This document shows, one piece after another, positions 1-11,600 of a stretch of 64,000 bases of DNA (position 1 is the first letter of the stretch; the number at the start of each line of letters is the position of its first letter). A model generated the notes under the pieces. It saw nothing but the letters and a program-made list of their open reading frames with translations, made no database searches and was not told the origin of the DNA. The stretch spans positions 92,159 through 156,158 of the forward strand of contig BJOX01000306.1 of assembly GCA_009731375.1 (NCBI GenBank), read 5' to 3'. Origin of the DNA: Paulinella micropora. Taxonomy: Eukaryota; Cercozoa; Imbricatea; Euglyphida. The position numbers and the translations under genes are program-made.

Positions 1-334
1 TTTTCTTGTTTACATTAAGTATTTTATATTTGCATTTGTATTTACAAATCGTTCAAGATTTGCATGTGTATTTACAAATCGTTCAATATAACAAAATGTT
101 TATTCATCATATTCATACTAGTTTTTTTGTTGTTTTTTATGTTGTTTTCATTCGGCTTACATTCATATTTTACGTTTGTTTCAATCGTGTGCGTTCATAT
201 TATTTATTAAAGGTACGGTGACATTATTGACGCTTGAAATTTTTTTTCTTTTTTTTATTATTACAGTAAGAAAGGTTCAATGAGAAGGAGACGAAAGAAA
301 AATAAAGAAGAGCCTTATTCAAAAGAAATCTGGT

Positions 335-380
<46 letters not shown>

Positions 381-2384
381 TGTTGTTAGAGTATTTGGTA
401 GATTTTTAGGTTCAGACAGATAATACAAAAGATAATCGAGTTTGTTTCGGGTAGACGATAGCAGAGATCGAATACATATGGAGTGGGTTTATTTATTTAG
501 TTACGAAAGAGAAAATGAACAGTTCTATGAACGCGAAAGTAACGAAAAGATTCGACGTTCGATTGGACTCTGGTGGTGATGATGAAAATCTCGAGGCATA
601 CATTTGTCACAAGGTTGGGCATGAAACGTTCCCCGCAAAATCAAAAGCCTTTCCATTTATATCACATTTTCAATACAGAGGACGAACGTGAATAGTAACG
701 TGAAAAGAATAGTATTCGTGCGATCTATGTTGGTTGCAGCTCCATCACGTTTGTAGTTCTCAAACTCATGTCTGGGAAAATTTTTGGTTCCAAGGAACAC
801 ACGATTTTACTCTCCTTGTACTTCTAAGGTTTGGTAGGAATATCAAAGAACAAGTAAGTATGAGAGAGAGCGAAGTTGAAGCACGGAAAGCGACTGTGCA
901 CCTGGTTGTGAGGGATATAGATAACACAGGAAGAGTCCAGAAAAAGCTGAGAGGAGGTGAGACAAATTGGCAAGTGGGATAAGCCGGTCAAAGCTTCAAT
1001 ATTGGCACAAGCGACGCAGGTGTGCGCTTTAGCATAACAGGTTGGGTTCACTCGGTTGCCTTCCGCTGGCCAATCGAAACTAAACTATGACAAGAGCGTG
1101 TGCCTGCGTCGTGGCGAGACGAGCGATGTTTGCCCGCTCGCTGCAGGGCGTGCAGATAGATGGATGGATTAATGGTTGGATGGATTGAAAATAGGTAGAA
1201 AGTAACAACACAAAAACAGCAAAACGCGATGGGACGACGTGAAATCTAAAAAACATGCACAAACAAACAAACAGAACTAACAGAAGAATGAATGTATGTA
1301 AATGGTTGATTGAAAGTGCATATTGAAACTAGCGCGTGAACAACACCAAAAAGAGGATGAAAGAAGCTGCGCTGCTACGCAGCTTCTGGGGTCGTGAAAG
1401 GAAGGCTGCAGAGGCAGGCAGTACTGCGAACCGGCGGCAGTGAGTAAAAACGCACGGTGCCAATTTGATTACTTCCGCCGTTCGAAAACACTGGAAAGTT
1501 GCTGTCTGTGGCGCTCTGGCCCACTAGCACTGTTAGGCTTGTCAAAGCTGGCCTTGTCGAGGATATTTCGCACGTCTGAAATACGCCTGCTTACATGAAC
1601 TCCAGGACTTCCTAGTCGCGTATTGGAGCGGATTCCAAATTGGCGTCTTCAACGACCATTACGCTGCAATGTCGAGGGCAGTCTTTCCGTTGATTTCCTG
1701 GATAATATGCCTGCTGGCGCCGCGCCAAGAGCCATCACAACGGCAAGACTGCGCTGACCATCTACGCACCGTCACAACTGTTTTGAGCCGACATCTGCTT
1801 GGCGTAGCTATATTTAAACTTACGTACTTAAATTACAAAACGAGTCTGAAATCATTACTCATAAACATCGCTTGCTACCTACATGATTTTTCTCTCTACC
1901 AAGCGACCCACCTCGCTGCCGACAGGCGCAGACAAGTAAATATCGCGGCCGTTTCGTATACCACTGTACACACCGGGTGCACACTGTATAGTACTGCTAC
2001 CGTATCTCTGAACTGGGTACCGGTAACGAGAATACTATGGTTAATAAGTGTAACCGGTAAGTTTCTAGCTCGAAATTATCACGATCGCTATAGTGCCACC
2101 ACCCGGTGTGTAACACCCAACGATTCCTCTCAACACGTTGCCTCATAATACAATATTATGCCGGCCCACCCGGTATGGAATGACAATACTTACCCTTCCG
2201 GTCTGTCGGTTATCCTTGGTCTGGAGGCTACGGAGTCCCACTTTAGGTATTCCCCAGTGTTCATATCGTTAGGAAAGTTATCGGTTACTAAATATCGTAG
2301 TATTGTAACAATCTGGAGTCGCTAATAAAATCAAGTGGGTATGGAAATTTTCCTAAGATTTTCCGAAATTTTCTAAGCAAAAAC
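1..2384. other. Low-information flank, no gene recognised
   Basis: AT-rich at the left end, with a pure T run at about 341-379. Short ORFs occur on both strands, but none has a recognisable domain or convincing composition. The only protein-like signal is a pair of short ankyrin-like stretches at 1667-1768, listed separately. The ORF at 1669-2148 overlaps them in a frame without any family motif and I do not call it a gene. Confidence 0.6.
1667..1768. pseudogene. Ankyrin-repeat-like remnants, head to head
   Basis: On the minus strand about 1667-1725 reads GASRHIIQEINGKTALDIA. On the plus strand 1730-1768 reads SHHNGKTALTIYA. Both carry the NGKTAL-x-hydrophobic-A core typical of the first helix of an ankyrin repeat. 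No frame continues on either side, so these are at best relics of an ankyrin gene present in two orientations. A chance match cannot be excluded for such short pieces. Confidence 0.35.
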
Positions 2385-2404
2385 TATCAGACTGAGCAGC
2401 TTAA
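2385..2404 (+). repeat. 5' LTR of Ty3-like element, left stub
   Basis: Starts TATCAGACTGAGCAG and runs to the TTAA where piggyBac entered. The same start occurs at 17263 (3' LTR) and 52963 (solo LTR). The LTR continues at 5274. Confidence 0.85.
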
Positions 2405-2454
2405 CCCTTAACCGGTTTCAATCCCCAAAAGTGGCTTCAATCCCCAAAAGTGGT
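2405..2454 (+). repeat. piggyBac left terminal inverted repeat and subterminal repeats
   Basis: CCCTTAACCGGTTT is followed by two copies of TTCAATCCCCAAAAGTGG, candidate transposase-binding sites. The mirror arrangement at 5225-5273 has two ATCCCCAAAnGTGGC units before AAACCGGTTAAGGG. Confidence 0.9.
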
Positions 2455-2690
2455 TTGAATTTTTGAGTTGAATAAAAACATAAATACCAATCGAAACAAG
2501 CTGTACCGTGACTACGCTGCAAATTTAATATTTACGTGTTGGGGAAGCTATCTGTGAAAACCAGAATGTCATAGCTTTTCTAGAAGTGACTTAAATATGA
2601 AACTGAAACCAGGCACCAACCACTTTTTTTCACGAATTTTCGTTGCCTTTTTTTACGTGGCGGGGACCTTTTTTTTTTTTTTTCAACATC

Positions 2691-3001
2691 ATGTCTGCGC
2701 ACCAAGAGCTTCTCACAGTCCGTGTGCGTCTTCCGGTCAGGGAATTTGGTGAGGCTTATGCCAAACAAAAATGGCCTGATGACTGGAAGACGAGGGAGAT
2801 TGAGGGTACTGTTTCTCGACAGTATGGTCGTACAAAAGACAAGTTTTGGATGAAGTGGGATGCGGAGGATGAAGACGATTCCATGATGATTGCTTCGGAG
2901 ATTATCAAATACAGAATTGAAGGGAGTGGCTCTGCCGATAACGGCATACTTGGGCAACGCCAGGAAATCGACGGAGATGCCAAAAATGCAATAAATGCTG
3001 G
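2691..3001 (+). CDS. piggyBac transposase exon 1: N-terminal module
   Basis: ATG at 2691 follows a long T run and a CAACATC context. The 104 residues encoded hold a compact module at about residues 5-80: V-x-LPVREFGEAYAK, then W-KTREIEGTVSR, then FWMKWDAEDED and a closing SEIIKYR. This pattern (Pro-x-x-aromatic-Gly, AK, W, G-x-V, acidic strand, I-x-KY) looks like a small beta-barrel of SH3, Tudor or chromo type. That fold is inference only. Closely similar stretches lie in both copia polyproteins of this window. The frame reaches a TAG at 3003, but splicing of 3002-3268 joins it in phase to the transposase frame. It could instead be a separate small protein if the intron is not real. Confidence 0.65.
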
Positions 3002-3268
3002 GTAGACTTGTTTTTCTTGAACCTCGAATTTTTCTTGTGATGTAGAATGGTTTCTCTGCGTGTTTGCAGTGAGGACGGCTTGATACCCAGCGACCCTGAT
3101 GACGATGACTATGTGTACCTATCCCTACCTGGTTTCAGCTATTTTGTGCAATTTGCTTCTATTTTGTTGTCGGCCAAGGACGATGCTGGAAGTATAGTAG
3201 ATTTCTGTACTTCCATACATGCATCGGCGTTGGCTGTCAGTATTCCTTACTGTACTGTTTTCCAACAG
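3002..3268 (+). other. Putative 267-bp intron in the piggyBac transposase gene
   Basis: Donor GG|GTAGAC at 3002 and acceptor TTTTCCAACAG ending 3268, with a pyrimidine-rich tract before it. Removal joins GCT-GG to A-CCG-CCA, keeps the reading frame and removes the TAG at 3003. The downstream frame then starts with an acidic Ser/Asp/Glu-rich linker. Confidence 0.6.
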
Positions 3269-5083
3269 ACCGCCAGAGTCGGGGGATGAGTCGGGTAGTT
3301 CAATCGATGAAGAGGATCAAAAAGAAGGAGATGTGGACAACAAACGAGCCCCTCATCACAGCGACTCACTTGTTAGTGACGATGATGTCGAAGAAGATGA
3401 GGGGTCTGGTGAAGACGAGGAGGAGGATCCGGCACTAGAGATTGACGAAGGCGATAGCCTACCTGGTAGTGAGTTCAAAGATGTCAAAGAATGGAAGGTG
3501 GGTGTTGCACCTCCTCGTGTGCTTCCGGCATTCGAAGGGCAGTCCAGGGCATCACTTTCTGTGCGTTCCCCCGACCTCCTCAGTATGGTGGATATTTTCT
3601 TTATGTTCTTACCCACGCAATTCTGGCAGAATGTCACAAGAAACACCAACAAGTATGCAACCTGGAAACGTAATCTCAACCCCTCAGAGCGTCAGCGGCC
3701 TTGGGTACCCGTGACACTATCTGACATACTTTCATTTTTGGCGATCCTTATAATGATGGGGGTGATGGGGTTGCCTGCTGAAACAGATTATTGGATTGGC
3801 GCTGTGTCAGACTTCTGGCAGTGGCCAGACCTTGCAAGCATCATGGGGTACGTGAGGTATCAGAATATCAAACGTTATTTTCATCTCACTGACCCCCGTC
3901 TGGCAGCTCCTCGTGACTCCCCTCAGTATGACAAACTTTTCAATGTTCGAGTCTTTATTGAGATTATACAAGAAAATTTTCCTAGGCTGTGGGAATTGGG
4001 TCAGTGGGTGTCAATCGACGAGGGAATGATCCCTTTTAAAGGGCGTACCTACCTCAGGCAATACTTACCGAAAAAACCCATCAAATGGGGATTCAAACTG
4101 TTTGCTCTGTGCTGTTCAGTAACAGGCTATTTTATACGCTGCTTTGTTATGAGGGTGAGGGAACGGTGCAGGACGATTCTGGGCACGGAATGACGTATGC
4201 AGTTGTTATGAAGCTTTTAGACCTAGCCGGCATCGACCAAAGCGGCAGGATCATCGCTTTAGATAGGTTTTACACAGGGCTGCAGTTGTTTTTTGACTGT
4301 GTCCTAAAGAGGGGCATCAACTGCATTGGCACTGTTGTCAAACCCAGGCTGAGGGCGGCAAAGGAGCTACTGGACGAAGTCAAGAAGAATAGTGACCGGG
4401 GCACGTCCGCAATGGCCACTTGGAGTCATAACGGAGTCACTATGCATGCTGTTGCTTGGAAAGACACCCAGGTGGTTTATTTTTTGTCAACTGTGTTGGG
4501 GGGTACCATGAGCCACGTCGAAAGGAGGCTGCATGGGGGGGGTGGAGCTACGGTTCCAGTGAATTGTTTTGAAATTTGCAAGACATACACTCAGCACATG
4601 GGCGGCGTTGATACAGGCGATCAGTTACGACTTCGTTACGGAGTTGAGAAGGCGGTAAGATTCAACAAGCCTTGGTTCAAGTTATTTGCGGGTTTGTTAG
4701 ATGTTGCGGTTACAAACACAACTATCATCTACAAACAGTTTCATGAAGAAAAAACACGCAAAGACATGCTCAAGGAACTTATTGAGGGTTTGGTGTCTTA
4801 TGCGGGGCTTTTTGGAGGTTCTAGGAGCGCAGCGAGGGGCAAGCGTGTGATATGCCCTGGCCATTTGGTAAGTCTTACAAACGAGGCGAGTGATGGTAAG
4901 CGCGGCGCGGGTAAGCAGAACTCGGTTTGTTGTGCGGTGTGTGCTAGTAATGGAATCCGCAAGCGTACCAGTGCTTATTGCAGCGATTGTCGCTATTTTT
5001 TTTGCCGAACTGGAGAATGTTTTCCGTGGCACACAGTCAATCATTTCGTTCCATCTGGGAAATGTAAGATGCAGCCGTTGTGA
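3269..5083 (+). pseudogene. piggyBac transposase (DDE_Tnp_1_7), one frameshift
   Basis: After an acidic linker (about 3285-3460) the DDE transposase domain starts near 3570. First catalytic Asp in WVSIDEGMIPFKGR (about 4008-4050), second in IIALDRFYTG (about 4251-4280), third in GGVDTGDQLRLRYG (about 4600-4640). A Cys-rich C-terminal domain follows at 4920-5070 (CCAVC, YCSDC, FFCRTGEC, then WH), as in piggyBac proteins. The frame shifts by one base inside a short T run near 4129-4132, just after CCSVTGYF. The upstream frame ends at 4193 and the downstream frame is open from 4085. The rest is well preserved, so the copy is young, but the shift makes it inactive unless it is a sequence error. 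The enzyme would cut and paste at TTAA. Confidence 0.9.
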
Positions 5084-5273
5084 CAGTGATTGTCAAGGTT
5101 TTATTAGTTATTAAAGAACGGTTTTTTTACACAATTAGCTTCCACCGGGTTTAATTCAATTGAATTTAATAATATAACTGTCAAAAACCACAAATAGGGA
5201 TTAAAAAACTTGAAATTGGGTCGGATCCCCAAACGTGGCTTTAGATCCCCAAAAGTGGCAAACCGGTTAAGGG

Positions 5274-5650
5274 TTAACGACCGGCCAAAACCTTTACCGT
5301 TGATAGACACTCTTTTTGACCAGTTCATTAGACTCTCCTCTGCACGACGTTTCGACTTCACTAACCAGTTTTCGATTTCGTTCAGAAATGATTTCAAACG
5401 ATAAGTTCAAAGTTCTTTTTTAGCTATTGCCATTTTCAAGAGTCCCATCCGTATTACCTTTTCCCCGATTTCCCGTGAAACACGTTTTACGGTAAATTTT
5501 AGGACAAAGAAATACACAGAAGAACGCAATATTTTTCCGTCCCCATTCATTTTCGCCTTGAGGCTTCCCAAATCAATTTGGGGAATTTTCAAGTTCAACA
5601 ACCCGACAACTATCAGTTTATGACTGTTTACTTGAAGACTCAGTCGCGAC
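5274..5650 (+). repeat. 5' LTR of Ty3-like element, direct part
   Basis: Begins TTAACGACCGGCC, directly after the piggyBac right end, and matches 17279-17643 with scattered substitutions and small indels. Collinear match to the 3' LTR stops at GTCGCGAC (5643-5650), the breakpoint of an inversion. Confidence 0.9.
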
Positions 5651-6139
5651 AACCTTGAATTCTTCCTGAAACCTCTTGCCTTTACGTAGAGTGTCTGTAC
5701 GGGAGCCCAAGATGGGATATAAGTCCAGGCAGCGTTGTTTGTGCTCGTTGTATTTTGATGCTGGGTCGTCTTGTCGCGACTGGTTCCACATGTAGACGTG
5801 CCAGGAGCGAGCCAGAACGCAGAGCAGTAGCTGAAGAGAGCGAGGTGCAGTGGAAGAGATGTTCTCCACTCTGTAGGTAGGGGGTGACCCTAAAACGACA
5901 AAACCAAACACATACTGTGTTGGTGTTGACTGCATAGAGTGTATAAGAGCAGAGGAGGGACACAAAAATGCAACGGCAGGTGAACGGTCTGTCGAGGCAT
6001 ATGTGTTTTTGGTTACCACTGTCCTAATACGTTGTTGTATAGCCACTCCTGAAAGAGAGGGTCTTTCCAAATCGATCTGTGCACAGAACACACCAACTCT
6101 GTGTGTGTAGTTTTCTCTTGAATGGAAAAAATTCAAATT
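5651..6139 (-). pseudogene. Inverted 5' leader and start of gag of the Ty3-like element
   Basis: This stretch lies within an inverted block. Read on the minus strand it follows the end of the LTR directly (LTR part at 6140-6383), as a leader and gag start should. The minus-strand ORF 6163-5618 is open throughout. Its last third is protein-like (WHVYMWNQSRQDD, then LRKGKRFQEEFKVVA), while its first part looks non-coding. No gag family motif is seen. After the breakpoint at about 6384 the plus strand continues with a gag-like frame. The assignment rests on position and composition. Confidence 0.5.
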
Positions 6140-6383
6140 GTGAGTTTGTATACAACTCTTCAAGTAGGCAAATACAACGAACTCTTAATAAGAACACTAT
6201 GGCTGCTTTGAGTCCTGACTCTGAGTGAGCAGGTGAAATACAAGTAAATAGTAGGTCACTTCGTTTATTTGCATAATTTCGAACTCATTGCAGGCTTGGG
6301 TGCAACATACGATCAAGTGTAGAACGTAAATTGTGAGGTCTCCCTTTCTCAAACGGATAGTGTCGCTTTCTCAAACGGATAGT
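6140..6383 (-). repeat. 5' LTR of Ty3-like element, inverted right half
   Basis: Reverse complement of about 17643-17869 (end of the 3' LTR): it runs from the LTR end TACAAACTCAC back to ACTATCCGTTTGAGAAAG. At the breakpoint a 22-bp unit (TTTCTCAAACGGATAGTGTCGC) is present twice, at 6345-6366 and 6367-6388. A related LTR end lies at 62654-62887. Confidence 0.9.
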
Positions 6384-7765
6384 GTCGCAAAACTGCTCGC
6401 CTCCATACTGACCTTCCACGTATACAAACCGTGCAGTTTATTTACGATTTACTGACCAGCTACGTTGATGATGCACGAGACATTCTTCGGGAAATTCATA
6501 ATGATAAGGCTACCTGCCTGCTACAGGTCCCCAGTGCCCCTCAAGCCAGCCTGGACCTCCTTTGTAACCCAGATTGGACAGACGCTGAGGTCTACGCCCA
6601 GTACCTGGGACCTACTGGATCGTTGGCAGCCGCAGAGAAGCTCTGGCACGACATTGGCCACGTCATCCCCGTAGAAGCTTTTCACAACTACTACCCAGTC
6701 ACCGCTCCCACTGTCGGATTGACAAGGTCACTCCAGACTGGTCCGACAACTCTGCAGTCCACCGGACGCTCATCTGCGACTACGACTCGTTCGAGCCACC
6801 CTTCGACGTCTTCGACTCCCGGAACAGCTACGCTGACTTCGTCAACGCCGATACTACCCTCAGCCCTAACATCTGCAGTCACGCCGACACTTCGAACACC
6901 GACGTCTGATCGAACTGTTTTCGCACGAGGATTAGCAGTCAACTATCACATCGCCAACACGCCAATTCAACTGGCCATCATGCACGCCATCAGTAATGTT
7001 AACGAGTGGAGAGACAGAGTTACGGTCACCATCATGGACGCCTGCTGGTACCGCTTCGTCCGCGTCACCGACTCAATCCAGCAAGTTTGGAGTTCGCTGT
7101 CCCTCATCTGGCTGCTATTTATTCGCGACATTATCCATGGCTGTCTGGACAAACCCGGCTTATACAAGTCAGCTCTCCAAACTCTCGATCTACGACGTTT
7201 CAGAACGAACAACTTTTGGCGTACATCCATCGGTGTATTACGTTTTACGAGACCACACATGCAGCTGGCGTGAGCATTTGCGATGGAAATCAGATCGAGG
7301 ACTTGGGCCGTATGCTCACCCCGATGGAACGCGACCGATGGAATCAGCATTCGGACCAAGTCCTACTCACGTATGGCGTTGGCTGGCCGCGCAATCTGGA
7401 TGACCTCCTCCCTTGGGCCAGGACCCTCGACCCAAACGTTATGCAGGAATACCTTCTTGGGATGGAGACTCCGGTCCGCACCGACATCAAAGACCCATCT
7501 ACGTACAGACGGGTCTCTGTTCGTCCAAGACGTCAGCAGCTCCGGCAAGTAACGACTACTGAAGCGAACACCAACACTAAACGCCCAGCTTGGCAGAAAC
7601 GTAAGGCGGATGCTATGGCAATGATTCAGACTGCTCCCTTACAGACGTCGACTCGTCAGGTCAAGCGCTTGAAGACCGACCCACCGGGTACCTCGTCGAA
7701 CCAGGTCGATCGAAAACACTTTTTACGGGCCCACCATGCACCTACTGCAAGGAGCACAACAACTT
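6384..7765 (+). pseudogene. gag-like region of the Ty3-like element, frameshifted
   Basis: Open in one frame from 6384 to 7273, with protein-like sequence at its start (VQFIYDLLTSYVDDARDIL at about 6431, then WTDAEVYAQYLG). From about 7006 a second frame takes over (NEQLLAYIHRCITFYE, then LTPMERDRWNQHSDQVLLTYG) and ends in a basic stretch (TKRPAWQKRKADAM). A third frame then leads into the Cys/His knuckle. The position between LTR and knuckle fits capsid. No family motif is recognised, so the function is inferred from position. At least two frameshifts are needed to read it through. Confidence 0.55.
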
Positions 7766-8699
7766 CTTGAAGGGCCAACTCCCCAAACATCCGTTTGAAG
7801 AGTGCAAACTTCGTCGACAGCGTCGTCAATATGACGAAAAGCCATCAGCGGCCGTTGCCCGCAGCACCCCACGCGCCTTCCATATGACTACCCGGTCTGG
7901 CACACCCTCTCCGCTGGTGCCAACGCCCCCGCTTCTACGGATCGCGACCATCCCAACAGTTGTCACCGGATGCGTTTGGGTCGCCAAACATCCTCTCAAC
8001 CGCCCATTTATCGGCAAGACTACATGCGCTTTGGATTCAGCCTGCAACTGTAAAGGCGTCGCTCGTTTATCCTGGGTTCTACAACACGGCTTTACGATCC
8101 GGCAGCTGCCGCCTGTGGCAGCACGCTCATCCGTCGGCATCGACGCAGTCCTCACCGACGGCATCGAACTCTTTGTTTCCGCTGGCCCAACGTCGCCGCT
8201 TCATGCAATTACCGTTAATGTGTCGGCTCACCTGCCCGATCGCGTGGATCTACTCTTCGCCAACGAGGTGACCGCACAGATCAACTTGTCCATCGACGAG
8301 GCCCAGAGGATCAAGCCAACGGACTACATCCCTTTGAAGCCCACAGCAAGACAGATCGTCTATGAGACGGAATTTCATCTCTTCGATGAGCCACTTCAGG
8401 TGGGCGACCGTCAACTAGCAACCATCAGCTATGACTTCTGCCCGGAGACTCTGGCTGAAACGACTTCTTACCCGAGCTCCGATATTGAGAAGATCTTCAA
8501 GCTCCGTGTTACGCAACCTTCGGATTCCTACGATCTTTTGTCAACTTCGCAAGCCCACCTCTACGGCCGCACAGTCAACCTGTTCATGTCTGAAAAGAAA
8601 GAGACCATGCGATGGGAGGGTACTGACAGATCACGACGACGACGAAGAAGAAGAAGAAGAAGAAAAAGAAGAAGAAGAAGAAGAAGAAATCAAATATAG
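7737..8699 (+). pseudogene. Nucleocapsid knuckle and aspartic protease-like region
   Basis: At 7737-7805 the frame reads CTYCKEHNN, a loop, then HPFEEC: a C-x2-C-x14-H-x4-C knuckle with an unusually long third loop. Further on, CALDSACNCKGVARLSWV (about 8017-8070) resembles the active-site loop of a retroviral-type aspartic protease, with DSA in place of the common DSG or DTG. Hydrophobic strands and LLFANEV follow. The frame continues to 8699 but its end is an Arg run from a (GAAGAA)n tract, and the neighbouring frame carries on after about 8620. Protease identity is likely but rests on one short motif. Confidence 0.5.
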
Positions 8700-11600
8700 T
8701 GTCTCCAAGAAACACAAGCCATCCTCTGATCTGATCACACATGAGGATTATTATAACAATCCCCGTGCTTGGTCGCTTATCCGACATACTCAGCGGGCCG
8801 ACCCGAGACGCAGTCCGACTGTGCGATCTCTCTCTTTCGGATCATCTTCATCATCATCTTCATCATCATCTTCATCGTCATCGTCATCGCCATCGTTGAT
8901 CCAGGCTTCATTCTCATTATCGACAGCATCTTCATCTACCACGTCCGCTGCATCGGCCCTTGGCCAACCATCGGCCCCTGCACCTGGCACACCGCAATCG
9001 TTCCAGAACGCGCTGACTAACCCTCCGTCGTTACAAGCTCCAGTTGTTCCTCTAACATCTAGTCACAACTATCAACAGAGTAGGCGGCGCTCTTCAAGCA
9101 AACGCGAACGCTCAACATCACCGGTACCCTCTTCTCCTTGCTCTCAAGTTCCACCAGTCTCGCCTTCGCCACCTCGGCTCACTCAACCGACTACCAGTCC
9201 AGTCGCCAGGTTGAGTAAAGCATCTACGAGAGCACATATCAGCGCCCGCCAGAGGGCAGCCCGCGCATCTCCTGGCCGTTCGACAGCTGCGTCCAGTTCT
9301 TCATCTACCTCTGCGACAAATACAGCCGCAACGCCAGCCCAACCGCAGGCACCTACAACATCTTCTAGTAGTTCGTCCTCCTCGTCCAGCTCGTCGTCGG
9401 TACCTGCGGCAAGCCCAGCTAGGGTGCGAGCCCTATCCTGGGCGACCCACTCCCCGGTGCAAGGAGGCCCTCGAGTCGCATACTCGCTAAGCCCACTTGG
9501 ACTATACAGGACTCGCACTCCCACCGCCGAAGACCGCGACAAGGTGGGACCACGAACACAGCTGGCACAGAGAGAAGCAATGACGCCGATACCACCTCCA
9601 CCTCTTTCCCCTCCAGCTGAGGGTTATGTCCGGATCAGCCCTACGAGATCGAGCCACCCTTGGTCGGGATTCTCCAACTTTACGGACATGCCAGCCCACC
9701 AATTGGAAATTCAAAAAGCCTATGGCACCAACGGCTCTCCAGGCATGGACAAGGAACTCTACATTGTTCGAGACATTTTCGCCACGTTTTTCCCGACAGC
9801 GGCCATGACCATGATTCCAGGCACTCACCCGCACTGCCGTCACCTGGGATACTGGATCCCAAAGCACTTTACGCTCAACCAAGGCCTATGGCCGGACTCT
9901 ACAATGGTGCACATGCAACACCCAAAAGTGGAACGCTACCACCCTAGGATACAATCGCTCCGTCACGGAGTCTTCCGTTTCCAACCCCTTAGTAGCCCGC
10001 CTACCTTCCAAGTGACTGAAGACTGGCTTCTCCCTTCGGCGGATTACAACCACTTCGCCGATAGGCCACTTTTGGTAAGAACTTTCCTCCCGCGGGATGC
10101 TAAGTTACCACGTACCAGTGTAAACAGAATATATGCGCACACAGAACCGCGACAATGGTATGGAAAGACCAACTGGGACAATGAATACTCAACAGAGTTC
10201 TCTGAAGCCATCCGAAGCTTCCACCGCGATCGCCCTACCATCTTGATACAGCGTTACTGGCCCCCTCGTAACAACGCACATGAGATAGATCCAGAGACCT
10301 TTGAAGACTTCACACATGGCCTAGCTCTTCGTTCGGGCACCAGACGCCCCTCGCAGTCGTCAACACCGAAGCCATGTGCCTGGTCCGTGCAGACACTACA
10401 TCGGCCCCCTTGATGACCCGTCGCGGCAGCAATGCGTCTACGAAAACCGCACTTGAAGACATCTTTCAGATCCCGGAAGGTTCCACCATGATGTCACGAT
10501 TTTATGAAAGCAAACACACTGCTATCATATTCCACTTCAGCCCGCAAAACGGTAGAAACACTGCTCAACTTATTGCATCCTCTCTAGTTGGACCTAACAC
10601 CGAACCTACTGGCGATGTCCCGTACTTCGAAGCAGGAATGTCCTTTGACCATATTTACCGCCCATGGGGATATCAATCTTCGTACCTCGGCCTACTTGTG
10701 GGAGCAAACCCAAGTGCATCACCCTTAGCAGCCGTCCTTCGAGGAGAACTCCTATTCGCGTGGTGCAGTATGGAACAAACTGAAGTTAAGCATCCACGAT
10801 TTCATCCGCTGCCGCTTTCGACATCGTTATACAAACGCCGTGTCTTTCGATTCCCAACTCGAGAACGCTGCTTTGCTCTACAACATTACTTCATCGCCTT
10901 CCGTGTAACGACCGATATGGCTCAAAATCGTCGCGAATGACACCTACTACGACCACGATCGCGGAAACATCGTGCCAGAACTACGTGCAGTACATGAGCG
11001 ATCCTACGATTGTATTGTCGACTTGCCTTTCACCTACTTCGACGATTGTAACATCACGGTCTACTACACGGACAGAGGAGACGAACTGTTTTTGGGTTCA
11101 TTCTTTAACCCTAACCACTATATGGGACAAGCGGTGTGTGTAACGAAATTCGTCGGAACAGTTTCGATCGACGACGCCGCTACCCGCGACTACCTTCAAC
11201 AAGCACCCAACTGGAAGGCATGCCCTGACACACCGAGAATTAGGGATTCTTTCTCATGTGAATTCCGTTGGATACGTTATGAAAACGTCCCGTGACATCT
11301 AGCCCAGTGGTTTCTTATGACCATCGCCAGCGAAACCGGAAGACGTTCAAGCAAGGATTCCGAAATTCATGTGGTACACCACCCCATACTGTCCCATGTT
11401 CGACGGATATCATTAACCCGTACTCCCGAGACAAACGTCCCCGTGGCTACCCATACGGAACCCCACTTATCCGTATGATACCGTCACGCCACGCTCAACG
11501 ACACTTCAACGTTTGGCGCACAGGCGTTAAGTATAACACCCTTCAACATGAAGGCCACCTTGAACACCGGTGGATCAACCTTAAGGAGTTCAGGACAGAG

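Larger units (their letters stand above)
2405..5273 (+). mobile_element. piggyBac element, 2869 bp, TTAA-flanked
   Basis: Terminal inverted repeats start CCCTTAACCGGTTT (2405-2418) and end AAACCGGTTAAGGG (5260-5273). They are flanked by TTAA at 2401-2404 and 5274-5277. Subterminal copies of ATCCCCAAAAGTGG occur near both ends, in opposite orientation. TTAA duplication and a terminal CCC are hallmarks of piggyBac. The sequence outside rejoins to an LTR sequence found uninterrupted at 17263-17290 and 52963-52990, so both borders are exact. The element carries one transposase gene with a probable intron and one frameshift. Confidence 0.95.

Noticed and set aside
1669-2148. 159-codon plus-strand ORF
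   Set aside because: No family motif, and it overlaps both ankyrin-like remnants in another frame.
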